A stretch of DNA of 64,000 nt from Gudongella oleilytica (GCF_004101785.1 NZ_CP035130.1:620001-684000), one strand, 5' to 3'. Counted from the stretch's first letter, positions 17,419 to 26,486 are shown. Notes: a model not told the origin generated them from the letters alone. Made by a program: numbers and translations.

Positions 17419-17988
17419 TTACGAAGTACTTCTATCTGAGATGTCAAATCTGTTAATTTCAATGAAATATTTGGCTGTATCTTCAGGGGTATATTTCATT
17501 CTGTTTCTAATCCACCACATCACAGTTTCAGCGAAGCTTCCAACTAGATGGTTTAAAACAAAATCAACAGGTGCATTAGTTTCAATTTCATCAAGATAAT
17601 CGGAAAACATAATCTGGAGATATTCTTTAAAATATTTCATTAGAAGTTCTCCACTCTCACTCGATAGTATGCCGATCATATTGTTCTTATTATCTTTTAG
17701 ATGATGAAGTATATGGGATAATCTCGCTTCAAGCCCATTATTTCTGCTTGAAAAGTCATGTGTTACTTCTGCCGTTAGATCGTCTAAAAATACGTGACTG
17801 AAGATATCAGTGCACATTGATTTTAATAGATCATCTTTAGTATTGAAATGTGAATAAAAAGTGCTTCGCCCAATATCCGCTTCCTCAATGATTTCCTGGA
17901 CGGTAACATTGCTGTATCGCTTTTTCTCAAGGAGATTACTAAATGCCTCAAAAATAGAATCTCTAGTTTTTCTTTGCCTTCTATCCAT
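17419..17988 (-). CDS. TetR-family regulator
   Basis: TetR repressor of 189 residues. The N-terminal three-helix DNA-binding unit is clear: RKTRDSIFEAFSNLLEKK, VTVQEIIEEADIGRSTFYSHF, TKDDLL. The ligand-binding half resembles the TetR_C_33-type group of Bacillota. The ATG at 17988 follows GGAGGG and removes a 12-residue extension without a ribosome site. It is divergent from the metal-ATPase gene, with a long imperfect palindrome between them, so it probably represses the ATPase and itself. The inducer is not evident: no Cys/His cluster typical of a metal sensor is seen. Confidence 0.88.
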   Translation of the reverse strand: MDRRQRKTRDSIFEAFSNLLEKKRYSNVTVQEIIEEADIGRSTFYSHFNTKDDLLKSMCTDIFSHVFLDDLTAEVTHDFSSRNNGLEARLSHILHHLKDNKNNMIGILSSESGELLMKYFKEYLQIMFSDYLDEIETNAPVDFVLNHLVGSFAETVMWWIRNRMKYTPEDTAKYFIEINRFDISDRSTS

Positions 17989-18085
17989 ATTGTTCCCTCC
18001 ATACAAAATCAATAAGTTGTCCAATATCTTACATAACCTCTTTTTTAGTTGTTGAAAGTCAATTAAATCATTTCTATAATTATAA

Positions 18086-18120
18086 TGGACATTATGTTCG
18101 ATATTGAATATATTGTACCA
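18086..18120. promoter_or_regulatory. 35-bp imperfect palindrome, likely TetR operator
   Basis: TGGACATTATGTTC and GAATATATTGTACCA are inverted around ATAT, with arms matching at most positions. It lies between the divergent TetR and ATPase genes, next to a TATAAT at 18081-18086. Confidence 0.65.
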
Positions 18121-18154
18121 CTACTCAAGATATAATTCAACTGGAGGTTAGACA

Positions 18155-20020
18155 ATGAAAAAATTGAATCACATTTTATCTGGAGTTCCTTTGACAATCA
18201 TAAGCGGTATATTCCTGGTTGTAAGTCTTGTATTCATGCTGAATAAAATAGATATTTTATTTGATCCAGCATGGTTTTCAGTTTTAATATCAGGGATACC
18301 TCTTTTATCTCTAGCCATTTGGAGAGTCATATACAATGAAGGGATGAGTAAAATTTCGTCTGCGTTATTAATATCCATAGCTATGATAGCAGCGATAGCA
18401 ATTGGAGATGTTTTCGCAGCGGGTGAAGTAGCTTTCATAATGGCTTTAGGTGGAATTCTAGAGGATAAGACTGCAGAAAGGTCAAAGAAAGGAATTAAGA
18501 AACTTATCGGACTTACACCTCAACAAGGGCGTGTACTCAATGAAGGTAATGAGAAAATGGTTAATGTAGAAGAAATAAGAGTGGGCGATAGACTTAGAGT
18601 TCTTCCTGGTGAAGCAATTCCAGTTGATGGAAAGATAGTCGTTGGAGCTACGTCAGTTGATCAAGCGATCATGACAGGCGAATCACTCCCTGTAGATAAA
18701 GAAGTTGGAGATAATGTATATTGCGGCACGATCAACCAATTTGGCGCAATCGATATTGAGGCGACAAACGTAGGTGAAGACAGTTCTTTACAGAAGCTTA
18801 TCCGGATGGTAAAAGATGCCGAGAACAAACAAGCTAAGATACAACGAGTAGCAGATAGATGGGCAATATGGCTTGTTCCTGCTGCATTGCTACTTGCGAT
18901 CATTACTTATTTAGTTACTGAGGATATAGTTCGTGGAGTTACAATACTTGTTGTTTTCTGTCCTTGTGCTTTAGTTTTAGCTACTCCCACAGCCATTATG
19001 GCAGCGATCGGGCAAGCTACGAAGCATGGCATCATTATTAAATCTGGGGAAGCATTAGAGAAGATGGGGAAAGTAGACACGATAGCATTTGATAAGACAG
19101 GTACATTGACACATGGGAGTCTGGAAATAAGTGATATAATACCTTTGTCAGATGATATTAGTGATGATGAACTCCTAATATTGGTAGCCTCAGCAGAGCT
19201 AAGAAGTGAGCATCCTGTAGGGAGAGCGATAGTCAAGCATGCAAAGGAAAAGAAGCTTAAATTAAAAGATTCACTTGGATTTCAAATGAGTGCAGGCAAG
19301 GGAATATTTGCCAAAGTAGAAAATAAGGATTTGCACTGTGGAAACGTTAGCTATCTTAAAGAAAACAGTATCGAGATTTCAAATAAAATAAGCAATATAC
19401 TGGATAATCTTCAAAAACAAGGGAAAGCTTCGATCTTGGCAGCGGTGGATGGGATTTGCGTAGGAGTAATAGGTCTTTCAGATGTATTGAGAAATACGGC
19501 TAATCGTATGGTAGCTGATCTAAACAGTATGGGAACTCAAACAATTCTTCTAACAGGAGACAATCATTGGACGGCAAATTATTTTGCAGAGCAAGTTGGG
19601 ATAACTTCTGTTCAGGCTGGATTACTTCCTGAAGATAAAGTGAATAATATTATTAAACTTCTCAAGGATGGTAAGTCAGTATGTATGATAGGAGATGGTG
19701 TAAACGATGCTCCTGCTCTCAAGGCTGCATCAGTAGGCGTAGCAATGGGAGCCATGGGTAGTGATATAGCTGTTGAAGCTGCTGATATAGCGCTTATGAG
19801 TGACGATATATCTAAGATACCATATTTAAAGCGTCTTTCCAATGCAACAGTTAGAACGATAAAATTCAGTATATTTTTGTCTTTGGTTATCAATTTTTTA
19901 GCTATCATAATGTCATTTTTTGGTTGGCTGACTCCAACTACAGGTGCATTAGTTCATAATGCTGGATCAATATTCGTCGTTATGATTGCAGCGATGCTTT
20001 ACGATAGGAAATTTGATTAG
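18155..20020 (+). CDS. P1B-type heavy-metal-transporting ATPase without an HMA domain
   Basis: Metal efflux ATPase of 621 residues. Catalytic order: actuator TGES near residue 172, the ion-site FCPCALVLATPTA near 267, phosphorylation DKTGTLTH near 313, the HP motif SEHPVGRAI, and hinge GDGVNDAPAL near 512. The N-terminus goes straight into TM1-2 with no CxxC metal-binding domain. The last membrane helix has HNAGS in place of the HEG motif of cobalt-type pumps or the DKG of zinc pumps, so metal choice is uncertain among Zn, Co, Cd, Fe and Mn. Start is supported by CTGGAGG. The divergent TetR gene and the palindrome suggest induced expression. Confidence 0.92.
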   Translation: MKKLNHILSGVPLTIISGIFLVVSLVFMLNKIDILFDPAWFSVLISGIPLLSLAIWRVIYNEGMSKISSALLISIAMIAAIAIGDVFAAGEVAFIMALGGILEDKTAERSKKGIKKLIGLTPQQGRVLNEGNEKMVNVEEIRVGDRLRVLPGEAIPVDGKIVVGATSVDQAIMTGESLPVDKEVGDNVYCGTINQFGAIDIEATNVGEDSSLQKLIRMVKDAENKQAKIQRVADRWAIWLVPAALLLAIITYLVTEDIVRGVTILVVFCPCALVLATPTAIMAAIGQATKHGIIIKSGEALEKMGKVDTIAFDKTGTLTHGSLEISDIIPLSDDISDDELLILVASAELRSEHPVGRAIVKHAKEKKLKLKDSLGFQMSAGKGIFAKVENKDLHCGNVSYLKENSIEISNKISNILDNLQKQGKASILAAVDGICVGVIGLSDVLRNTANRMVADLNSMGTQTILLTGDNHWTANYFAEQVGITSVQAGLLPEDKVNNIIKLLKDGKSVCMIGDGVNDAPALKAASVGVAMGAMGSDIAVEAADIALMSDDISKIPYLKRLSNATVRTIKFSIFLSLVINFLAIIMSFFGWLTPTTGALVHNAGSIFVVMIAAMLYDRKFD

Positions 20021-20053
20021 AAAGGATAAAACCAAAAAGATATACCAAAATGT

Positions 20054-20434
20054 ATGCAATTGCGCATTGGTTCACAAATCATCGCAAGTAGTGAGTTTAT
20101 GATCTATCTATGGATCCAATCATTCATAAATGAGTTTGTGGAGCAGTATCAAGGATACAACACTACTATGATTTATCCGTCACACTTACCGAGAAGTACC
20201 CAAATTTCACAAGTAATTGGTATAGCGTTGGCTCTTATTGCAATAATGATAATAAACTTTAAAAGAGAAGAAGATTCAGTAATTACCTTGAAGGCTGCAT
20301 TTGTAGGAACATTTTTGTTGGGCGGTCTTGCTGATTTTACTTCTAAGATATATCAAGTATACGGCTTAGAGAAATTTCAACCCTTGTTTTTATTATTTAC
20401 ATTTGTGTCAGCTATGGGGTACCATCCCAAATGA
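20054..20434 (+). CDS. Hypothetical small membrane protein, possibly frameshifted
   Basis: Frame of 126 residues with two likely membrane spans (VIGIALALIAIMIINF and a second around AAFVGTFLLGGLADF). No good ribosome site lies before the ATG at 20054; another ATG at 20050 opens a 13-codon frame reading MYAIAHWFTNH, which could be the real N-terminus joined by a lost base. The product resembles no family I know. It follows the ATPase gene by 33 bp and could be co-transcribed. Treat it as an uncertain or decayed gene. The 235 bp after it (20435-20669) hold nothing I can identify. Confidence 0.35.
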   Translation: MQLRIGSQIIASSEFMIYLWIQSFINEFVEQYQGYNTTMIYPSHLPRSTQISQVIGIALALIAIMIINFKREEDSVITLKAAFVGTFLLGGLADFTSKIYQVYGLEKFQPLFLLFTFVSAMGYHPK

Positions 20435-20669
20435 TTTCTCTATTTTTACTCCGATCTCTTACGACTATCCCTGCTTTTTAAGTTCAATTAAATCGTTGTT
20501 CGGGGGTCGGATCCCTCTGGGCGTACCAAGTCTAACAGCACTACAATCTATAGTAGACATTATAGAATGTGGTGCTTTATATTTTAAATGGTAGGTCCAA
20601 TATATGGCATTGATTAGCTAAAGGTGATAGAATACAGTCATATCAAAAACCTTACTAAGGAGCAGCATA

Positions 20670-21536
20670 ATGAAGAAAAACGAAGCATTTTACATACTCA
20701 TGGTCCTGGCCGGATCAGTGCTCTGGGGTACAACCGGGACCGCTCAGCATTTTGCCCCAGTCGGTACATCTCCGTTATCAATAGGAGCAGTAAGACTTGC
20801 AGTTGGAGGAACAGCCTTAACCATCCTTGCATTATCAAAGGGCGCGGTAAAGGGTAAAGAGATCTGGCTGAATCCAAATACTTACATATCTGCGGTAAGT
20901 GTAGCAGCGTACCAGCTATTCTTTTTTGCAGCTGTACTGAAGACAGGTGTTGCAATGGGTACTGTTGTAGCCATCGGGAGTGCTCCAGTTTTTGCAGGTA
21001 TATTCTCAATGGTAATGGGAAGAGAAAAGCCAGACTCCAAGTGGATCGTTGCAACTATCGTTTCAATAATAGGGTGTATTCTCCTAATAACTGGAGGGCA
21101 GGAACTTACAGCTAATGTAAGTGGCGTGTTATTGGCACTTGCCGCTGGAGCGGCATACGCCGGATACACTGCGTTCAGCAAGCAGCTTCTGGACAAGTAC
21201 TCAACATTAGCAGTTACAGGTGTAGTGTTTTTCATTGGAGCTATACTTTTATCACCGTTACTGTTTGTGTATGACTTAAGCTGGCTTAGATCAATTCAAG
21301 GAATAGGAGTAGCTCTTCACTTGGGACTCCTTGCGACAGCCATGGCCTATGTCCTTTTTACTTACGGTCTGTCAGGTATACCCTTGCATAAGGCAGTGAC
21401 ACTATCTCTTACAGAGCCTGCAACAGCATCAATGCTGGGCGTATTCCTGTTGAAGGAGCAGTTGTCGCCTATATCATGGATTGGGATAGCTCTTGTGTTT
21501 GCTGGATTGATAATTGTATCATTAAAAAGAGGATAA
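20670..21536 (+). CDS. EamA/DMT-family transporter
   Basis: Ten-span drug/metabolite transporter of 288 residues made of two EamA repeats. The first begins at LAGSVLWGTTGTAQHF, the second at GVLLALAAGAAYAGYTAFSK; each ends with the usual charged tail (MGREKPDSKW; FLLKEQLSPISW). Family members move amino acids, nucleotides or metabolites, mostly outward. AAGGAG at 20657-20662 supports the start. It is monocistronic, closed by the terminator at 21555, and no neighbour hints at a substrate. Confidence 0.9.
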   Translation: MKKNEAFYILMVLAGSVLWGTTGTAQHFAPVGTSPLSIGAVRLAVGGTALTILALSKGAVKGKEIWLNPNTYISAVSVAAYQLFFFAAVLKTGVAMGTVVAIGSAPVFAGIFSMVMGREKPDSKWIVATIVSIIGCILLITGGQELTANVSGVLLALAAGAAYAGYTAFSKQLLDKYSTLAVTGVVFFIGAILLSPLLFVYDLSWLRSIQGIGVALHLGLLATAMAYVLFTYGLSGIPLHKAVTLSLTEPATASMLGVFLLKEQLSPISWIGIALVFAGLIIVSLKRG

Positions 21537-21554
21537 AATAATCAAAAATTTACG

Positions 21555-21590
21555 AAATACCTTGTCATTCAATTGACAAGGTATTTTTTT
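21555..21590 (+). terminator. Rho-independent terminator after the EamA gene
   Basis: Stem AAATACCTTGTCA with its complement TGACAAGGTATTT around a 6-nt loop, followed by seven T. Confidence 0.92.
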
Positions 21591-21622
21591 AGCCATATAA
21601 TTATATCAACCAATAGAATATG

Positions 21623-21639
21623 ATTCCAATCAGTGGAAT
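21623..21639. promoter_or_regulatory. Palindromic operator for the IclR gene
   Basis: ATTCCA-ATCAG-TGGAAT is a perfect 6-5-6 inverted repeat 18 bp upstream of the IclR start, as expected for an autoregulated IclR-type site. Family-based inference. Confidence 0.6.
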
Positions 21640-21657
21640 TATCGGAGAGTGAAATAG

Positions 21658-22419
21658 ATGCAAAGCGTAGATAGAATATGTAAGATCATAGAAGCGGTTG
21701 TCGACTCAAGGGACGGGATAGGTGTTATAGATATAAGCGAGGCAGTTGAGTTGCCTGCAAGTACTACTCACAGGATACTCTCGTCCCTTGTTGAATTGAA
21801 CTATATGACCCAAGACAAGATAAGCAAGAAGTACACCCCTGGCAGGGTCCTGTTTTCCATATCGGGAAAGCTTGTAAGGGAAAATTCCCTGGCAGAATTG
21901 GGAAGGCCATTCCTTATGGATCTGTCTGATAAAACCGGTGAGACTGTACATTTCTGCGTGCTTGAGGATTATAAGACCTACCTTGTCGATAAAGTAAGAT
22001 CAAACAAGAATCTTACTCACACCTCAAATATGAGCTTCAGGGATGAACCCTATATCACTTCCTTTGGGAAGGTTTTACTGGCAAACATGAGTGACGATAA
22101 AATCGAAGAATACCTTGCCAGCACGACACTTTCAAGGAGGACCCAAAACACCATAACTGATAGGGAGGAGCTTCGGCTTGAATTTAAGAAAATCAAAGAT
22201 CAAGGTTATGCTATAGACAACGAGGAAGCTGAGGAAGGACTATATTGTATCGCGGCACCAATTCAAGATTCAAACGGCCTGGTTTCAGCAGCAATAAGTA
22301 TTTCTGGTCCTGCATTCAGGATAAAGGATAATTTTGATAAAAATCTCAAATTTGTATTACAGACCGCAGGAGAAATGTCAAAGGCAATTGGCTGGAAGTT
22401 AAGCAATAAAGAAAGATAA
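21658..22419 (+). CDS. IclR-family regulator
   Basis: IclR regulator of 253 residues. The N-terminal winged helix (residues about 5-65) contains VIDISEAVELPASTTHRIL; the C-terminal effector domain has TGETVHFCVLED, ITSFGKVLLAN, and the ligand-loop region DNEEAEEGLYCIAAPIQD. GGAGAG precedes the ATG. It is the first gene of a run that continues with an MFS carrier, a PanB-like enzyme and a DapA-like enzyme; family members commonly sense the substrate or an intermediate of the adjacent catabolic genes. Confidence 0.92.
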   Translation: MQSVDRICKIIEAVVDSRDGIGVIDISEAVELPASTTHRILSSLVELNYMTQDKISKKYTPGRVLFSISGKLVRENSLAELGRPFLMDLSDKTGETVHFCVLEDYKTYLVDKVRSNKNLTHTSNMSFRDEPYITSFGKVLLANMSDDKIEEYLASTTLSRRTQNTITDREELRLEFKKIKDQGYAIDNEEAEEGLYCIAAPIQDSNGLVSAAISISGPAFRIKDNFDKNLKFVLQTAGEMSKAIGWKLSNKER

Positions 22420-22464
22420 ACCTTTCTAACGTTGATTATACAATTGAACAACTGGGGGATAAAT

Positions 22465-23715
22465 ATGGCAAAAAAATACAAGGTTCTATTGATAATGGTA
22501 TTCACAATGATACTGGGGTACTTGCCTTGGTATAATTTCTCAGCAGTATCCAGCTTTATTCAGTCAGATCTTTCGCTGACCACAGCAGAAATGGGCACAA
22601 TACTTTCTGTTTTTCAGGCCGGTTATGTACTGACCGTAATATTTACAGGCTGGCTTGCTGACAGATTTGGAAGGAAAAAAATTGTTTCCATAGCAACCAT
22701 TCTTACCGGTTTATTCTCGATAATGTTCTCACTTCTTGCCAATGGATTTGAGAGCACATTATTCTTCAGAATACTAACAGGTCTAAGCGCTGGAGCGATT
22801 TATGCACCAGGGATTGCACTTCTGACCAACTGGTTTGACAAAAAGGAAAGAGGGATGGCTGTTGGTGCTTATACAGCTGCATTGACGATAGCTTATGCCG
22901 GAGGTTACTTCATTGCTTCTCCTATTGCTGCAGCCAGCGGGTGGAGATCAGGGATATTCTGGACATCAGTACCAGCCCTTATCGCAGGTTTTCTGCTGAT
23001 ACTGTTTATTGAAGAAAAACCAAAGGATACAGCGAGTCCTGCAATTCAAAAATCAAGTCATCCCTCTGAGAAGATAATAAATAAGAATTTCAAAAATACA
23101 GTAATAGCAATATCGATAATAGCCTATGCCGGACACATGTGGGAGCTTTACACCTTCTGGGGCTGGATAGGCAGTTACTTGTCATCTGTCATATATCTTG
23201 GTGGTGCGACTCAGGCAGAGGCAGTTGCAAATGGAGGAAGGATAGCAGCATACGTAATACTTCTGGGTGCTCCTTCAGTATTTATAGTTAGCTATATGTC
23301 AGATAAACTAAACAAGATAAAGCTTATTATGGCAGCCTCAATTTTCAGCATACTTGGTGAGCTTGCATTCGGTCTTATGAGCAGCATGAACCCTGCAATG
23401 GTAATAGCCATAGCTCTATGGGTAGGTTTTTGGGCCGTTGCCGATTCCGGGATATATAAGGTCATACTCACTGAATACGCTGACACGGACAAGACCGCCA
23501 CACTCCTTGGAGTGCAGTCTGCAGTCGGATTTGGTGCGACCATCATTTCTCCCTATGTATTTGGACGCGTATTGGGAAGCATCAACAAGGGTCTTTCAAT
23601 GACTATCGAATATCCCAATTGGGGATTGCCCTTCATGATAGTTGGTATAGGAGCTTTAGTATCGCCTTTGGCTATGATCTATCTTTCAAGATTCATGGGA
23701 AAAGATGCTAAATAG
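22465..23715 (+). CDS. MFS transporter
   Basis: Major facilitator of 416 residues with twelve predicted spans. The diagnostic loop between TM2 and TM3 reads GWLADRFGRKK; the long central loop lies between EEKPKDTASPAI and HPSEKI. The opening TILGYLPWYNFSAVSSFIQ resembles carriers for carboxylates or aromatic acids. ATG at 22465 follows GGGGGAT; a TTG 11 codons upstream is rejected. It lies 45 bp after the IclR gene and 153 bp before the PanB-like gene (that gap holds no gene), so it is the probable entry route for the compound handled by the two downstream aldolase-type enzymes. Confidence 0.88.
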   Translation: MAKKYKVLLIMVFTMILGYLPWYNFSAVSSFIQSDLSLTTAEMGTILSVFQAGYVLTVIFTGWLADRFGRKKIVSIATILTGLFSIMFSLLANGFESTLFFRILTGLSAGAIYAPGIALLTNWFDKKERGMAVGAYTAALTIAYAGGYFIASPIAAASGWRSGIFWTSVPALIAGFLLILFIEEKPKDTASPAIQKSSHPSEKIINKNFKNTVIAISIIAYAGHMWELYTFWGWIGSYLSSVIYLGGATQAEAVANGGRIAAYVILLGAPSVFIVSYMSDKLNKIKLIMAASIFSILGELAFGLMSSMNPAMVIAIALWVGFWAVADSGIYKVILTEYADTDKTATLLGVQSAVGFGATIISPYVFGRVLGSINKGLSMTIEYPNWGLPFMIVGIGALVSPLAMIYLSRFMGKDAK

Positions 23716-23868
23716 TATATACAATAATACGAAGTCAGCAGGTAAAATTTCGGAGGTAGGTCATCAGGATAGGCGGATCGAATAAACAAGTAAATAGAAT
23801 TGCAGCAAATACTACTGCCACAACCTATGAAAAGGTAAAGAATTTAACAATAAATAGGAGGGAAAATT

Positions 23869-24720
23869 ATGGCAAAGAAAAAGAGTATATTGGATCTTTA
23901 CAAAATGAAGGAAAACAAGGAAAAGGCAACCTGGATAACGGCTTACGACTTCCCAATGGCTTCCTTTGCTGAGCAGGCAGGAATGGATATGATTCTTGTT
24001 GGAGACTCACTTGGAATGGTAGTTCTCGGTTACAAGGGGACAGTTCCGGTAACTATGGATGACTGTATATCCCACTGCCAGGCAGTAAGAAGAGGAGCTC
24101 CCAATACCTTCGTTATCGGAGATATGCCATTCGGCTCATACCACACAACCGATGGTGAGGCAGTTGCAAATGCTGTCAGGTTCCTGAAAGAAGCAGATTG
24201 TGATGCTATAAAGCTTGAGGGTGGAGTAAGGGTTGCAAGCAGGATCAAGGCGATTGCTGATGCTGGTATTGTAGTATTTGGCCATATAGGCTTGACGCCT
24301 CAAAGTGCAGGACAATTAGGTGGTTTCAAAGCACAGGGTCTTTATGTAGACAGTGCAAGAGACTTGATAAAGGATGCACTTGCAGTACAGGAAGCTGGAG
24401 CTCTTGCCCTGTTGGTTGAGGCAGTACCACCTGAGCTAACCGAGTTCATAGCCAATAAGCTGACAATACCTGTATATTCTATAGGTGCTGGACTTCCATG
24501 CGACGGGCAGCTGATAATATGTGGAGATATGCTGGGCTTGTTCCAGGCATTCACACCTAAATTTGTTAAGAAATATGCCAATGTAGCGGAAGTTATCACA
24601 AATGCATTCAAAGAGTATGTGGATGATGTAAAGACTGGGAAATTCCCAGAAGACCAACATGTTTACCACATAAAGGACAGCATTGAAGACTTCCAGAAGT
24701 TGTTCAAGGAGTTCGAATAA
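23869..24720 (+). CDS. Ketopantoate hydroxymethyltransferase-family enzyme (PanB-like)
   Basis: TIM-barrel enzyme of 283 residues in the PanB family. All hallmarks are retained: TAYDFPMASFAEQAG, ILVGDSLGMVVLGY, IGDMPFGSY, IKLEGG, GHIGLTPQS and the catalytic Glu in VEAVPPEL. The ending PVYSIGAGLPCDGQ matches the substrate-closing loop. PanB transfers a one-carbon unit from methylene-tetrahydrofolate to 2-oxoisovalerate in pantothenate synthesis. Here there is no panC or panD, and the gene sits in an IclR-regulated transport/catabolic operon with an aldolase, so a reverse (retro-aldol) or side-specificity role is plausible. TAGGAGGG gives a strong start. Confidence 0.85.
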   Translation: MAKKKSILDLYKMKENKEKATWITAYDFPMASFAEQAGMDMILVGDSLGMVVLGYKGTVPVTMDDCISHCQAVRRGAPNTFVIGDMPFGSYHTTDGEAVANAVRFLKEADCDAIKLEGGVRVASRIKAIADAGIVVFGHIGLTPQSAGQLGGFKAQGLYVDSARDLIKDALAVQEAGALALLVEAVPPELTEFIANKLTIPVYSIGAGLPCDGQLIICGDMLGLFQAFTPKFVKKYANVAEVITNAFKEYVDDVKTGKFPEDQHVYHIKDSIEDFQKLFKEFE

Positions 24721-24753
24721 TCAATAATATAACGAGGGAATGGAGATGATGTA

Positions 24754-25671
24754 ATGAGTGAATTGTTACAACAAAGAAAAGACAAACTCTTCGGGAATCA
24801 TGTACTTACAGTAACACCGCTTCACGAGGATGGTACCATAGACGAGGAATCCACAAGAAATCTCGTAGACTACGTAATAGACAGAGGAGTTCATGGGATC
24901 CTGACTCTTGGAAGCACGGGAGAGGTTTTCGCCCTTACTGAAGCAGAAAGAATGCAATATGTAGAGATAGTTTTGGATCAAACCAAGGGCAGGGTTCCTG
25001 TTGGAGTGGGAGTAAACGACTCTTCAAGCGACAGAGCTGCAATGCTTGCGAAACATGCAGCAGAACACGGTGCAGACTATATATTCACCACAGGTCCATA
25101 CTACCATCCTCATAGACAAGATGGTATCTACAGACACATAAAGCATATAGCTGATTCAGTGCCTGAGCATCCTATAATGGTTTACGACGGAGGCGCTGGC
25201 ATCGAGATGGGATTGCCGCTTTTGAAAAAAATGGCGGACGACATGCCGAATCTTCACTGCGCTAAATTATTTGTTCCATATGCACCCAAGATCGCAGCCT
25301 ATGAGGAAGCAACAGGCGGCAAGCTTCAAGCCTGGTCAGGCCATGATCAGATGAACTACCTGATGCTGTTATATGGAGCTAAGGGAATGACATCTGCTGC
25401 AAGCAATATCCTGCCAAGAGAACAGACAGACATGTTCAATTTTATTCAGGAAGGCAAGATCGATGAAGCAAGAGAAATATTCCTGGAGAAGCTGGCAACG
25501 ATCAATTCTTTCGCGTTCCCTAATGTTCTCTCCTACATACCAGCATATAAGGCAGCACTTTACTGGATGGGAGTTATTAGGACAGACGTATGCAAGGTAG
25601 TTATGGAGCCTATCGATGAGATCCAAAGAAGAGAATTGAAAGCTACGATGAAGAGGATAGGACTGCTGTAA
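24754..25671 (+). CDS. DapA-superfamily class I aldolase/synthase
   Basis: Schiff-base TIM barrel of 305 residues in the dihydrodipicolinate-synthase/N-acetylneuraminate-lyase superfamily. The carboxylate-binding LGSTGEVFALT, the tyrosine region TTGPYYHPH and the Schiff-base lysine (HCAKLFVP, residue 171) are present. The segment that in true DHDPS reads NVPSRTG and holds the aspartate-semialdehyde-binding Arg is here YDGGAGIEMG, so lysine synthesis is unlikely. Relatives cleave or form 2-oxo acids from pyruvate. It lies 33 bp after the PanB-like gene; together they could split a branched 2-oxo acid and recycle a C1 or pyruvate unit. Substrate unknown. Confidence 0.85.
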   Translation: MSELLQQRKDKLFGNHVLTVTPLHEDGTIDEESTRNLVDYVIDRGVHGILTLGSTGEVFALTEAERMQYVEIVLDQTKGRVPVGVGVNDSSSDRAAMLAKHAAEHGADYIFTTGPYYHPHRQDGIYRHIKHIADSVPEHPIMVYDGGAGIEMGLPLLKKMADDMPNLHCAKLFVPYAPKIAAYEEATGGKLQAWSGHDQMNYLMLLYGAKGMTSAASNILPREQTDMFNFIQEGKIDEAREIFLEKLATINSFAFPNVLSYIPAYKAALYWMGVIRTDVCKVVMEPIDEIQRRELKATMKRIGLL

Positions 25672-25696
25672 TTTATCAAGTGAATGTAATTACTCT

Positions 25697-25730
25697 AAAG
25701 CTGCCTGCTTGAATTTACAGGCAGCTTTTG
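25697..25730 (+). terminator. Rho-independent terminator of the IclR operon
   Basis: AAAGCTGCCTG (25697-25707) pairs with CAGGCAGCTTT (25718-25728), followed by T residues. Confidence 0.88.
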
Positions 25731-25808
25731 TCTTGTGTTTATGTTTGAACTTAAGCCATTAGGGATATCATTTAACAACAGACTTTACTATCGAAGAGGT
25801 GATATCAA

Positions 25809-26432
25809 TTGTCTGAACAAAAAAGCAGAAGAATATTCAATTCAATTGCAGGAATATATGGCTGGTTCTACGATTATCAAAAAAGAAGCTTCATAAAAGT
25901 TATAGAAGAGGTAAAAGGAGACATTGATATTACAGCTTACAAAACAATACTCGATGTGGGGTGTGGAACTGGGGCTCTGTGCTCGGTTTTAGCCTCGAAA
26001 GACTTGGAAGTGACCGGGATCGACCCCGCAGAGAGGATGCTGCAGGTTGCCAAAGGTAAACCTGAGAATAGCAAAGTGGAATTCATTCTTGGTAGTGTCC
26101 TGGATGGTCTTTCTTTTGAAGACAACAGCTTTGACATAGCCATAGCATCTCACGTAGCCCATGGAATGAAGGAAGATTCAAGGAAGAAAATGTATATAGA
26201 GATGAGCAGAGTAGCCAGGGAGTACGTCATAATACACGATTACAATAATAAAAGGACCCCGATCACATCATTCGTGGAATGGCTTGAAGGAGGAGACTAT
26301 TTTCACTTTATCGAGCATGCTGAGCCGGAGATGAGGGACTGCATGAAGGAAATGGAGAACTGCTTCTCCGAAGTGAGAGTCATAAATATTGGTAAGAACT
26401 CAAACTGGTATGTATGCAAGCCCAACAAATGA
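25809..26432 (+). CDS. Class I SAM-dependent methyltransferase
   Basis: Methyltransferase of 207 residues with the Rossmann SAM site ILDVGCGTGALCSVL (motif I), the acidic GIDPAERML (motif II) and FDIAIASHVAHGM (post-I/IV). The N-terminal RRIFNSIAGIYGWFYDYQ resembles UbiE/Methyltransf_11 enzymes. The TTG start at 25809 is supported by GAGGTGA at 25796-25802. No substrate can be inferred: the preceding operon is terminated and the next gene has its own promoter. Confidence 0.88.
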   Translation: MSEQKSRRIFNSIAGIYGWFYDYQKRSFIKVIEEVKGDIDITAYKTILDVGCGTGALCSVLASKDLEVTGIDPAERMLQVAKGKPENSKVEFILGSVLDGLSFEDNSFDIAIASHVAHGMKEDSRKKMYIEMSRVAREYVIIHDYNNKRTPITSFVEWLEGGDYFHFIEHAEPEMRDCMKEMENCFSEVRVINIGKNSNWYVCKPNK

Positions 26433-26437
26433 CCATT

Positions 26438-26486
26438 GGTACTGGTACTAAAACATGGGGATACTTCCCATTTAGGTACCGGTACC
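26438..26486. promoter_or_regulatory. Long imperfect hairpin/palindrome overlapping the nuclease promoter
   Basis: GGTACTGGTACTAAA (26438-26452) pairs with TTTAGGTACCGGTACC (26471-26486) with one wobble and one bulge; the inner part adds TGGG/CCCA. Downstream is TATAAT at 26494-26499, so the right arm covers the expected -35 region. It may be the methyltransferase terminator, an operator, or both. The internal GGTACNGGTACC is itself repetitive. Confidence 0.6.

Noticed and set aside
20403-20594. 63-codon plus-strand frame
   Set aside because: No ribosome site, overlaps the end of the preceding frame, no recognisable similarity.
24754-25671. Dihydrodipicolinate synthase (dapA) for lysine synthesis
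   Set aside because: The superfamily fits, but the substrate Arg loop is replaced (YDGGAGIEMG) and no lysine gene is nearby.
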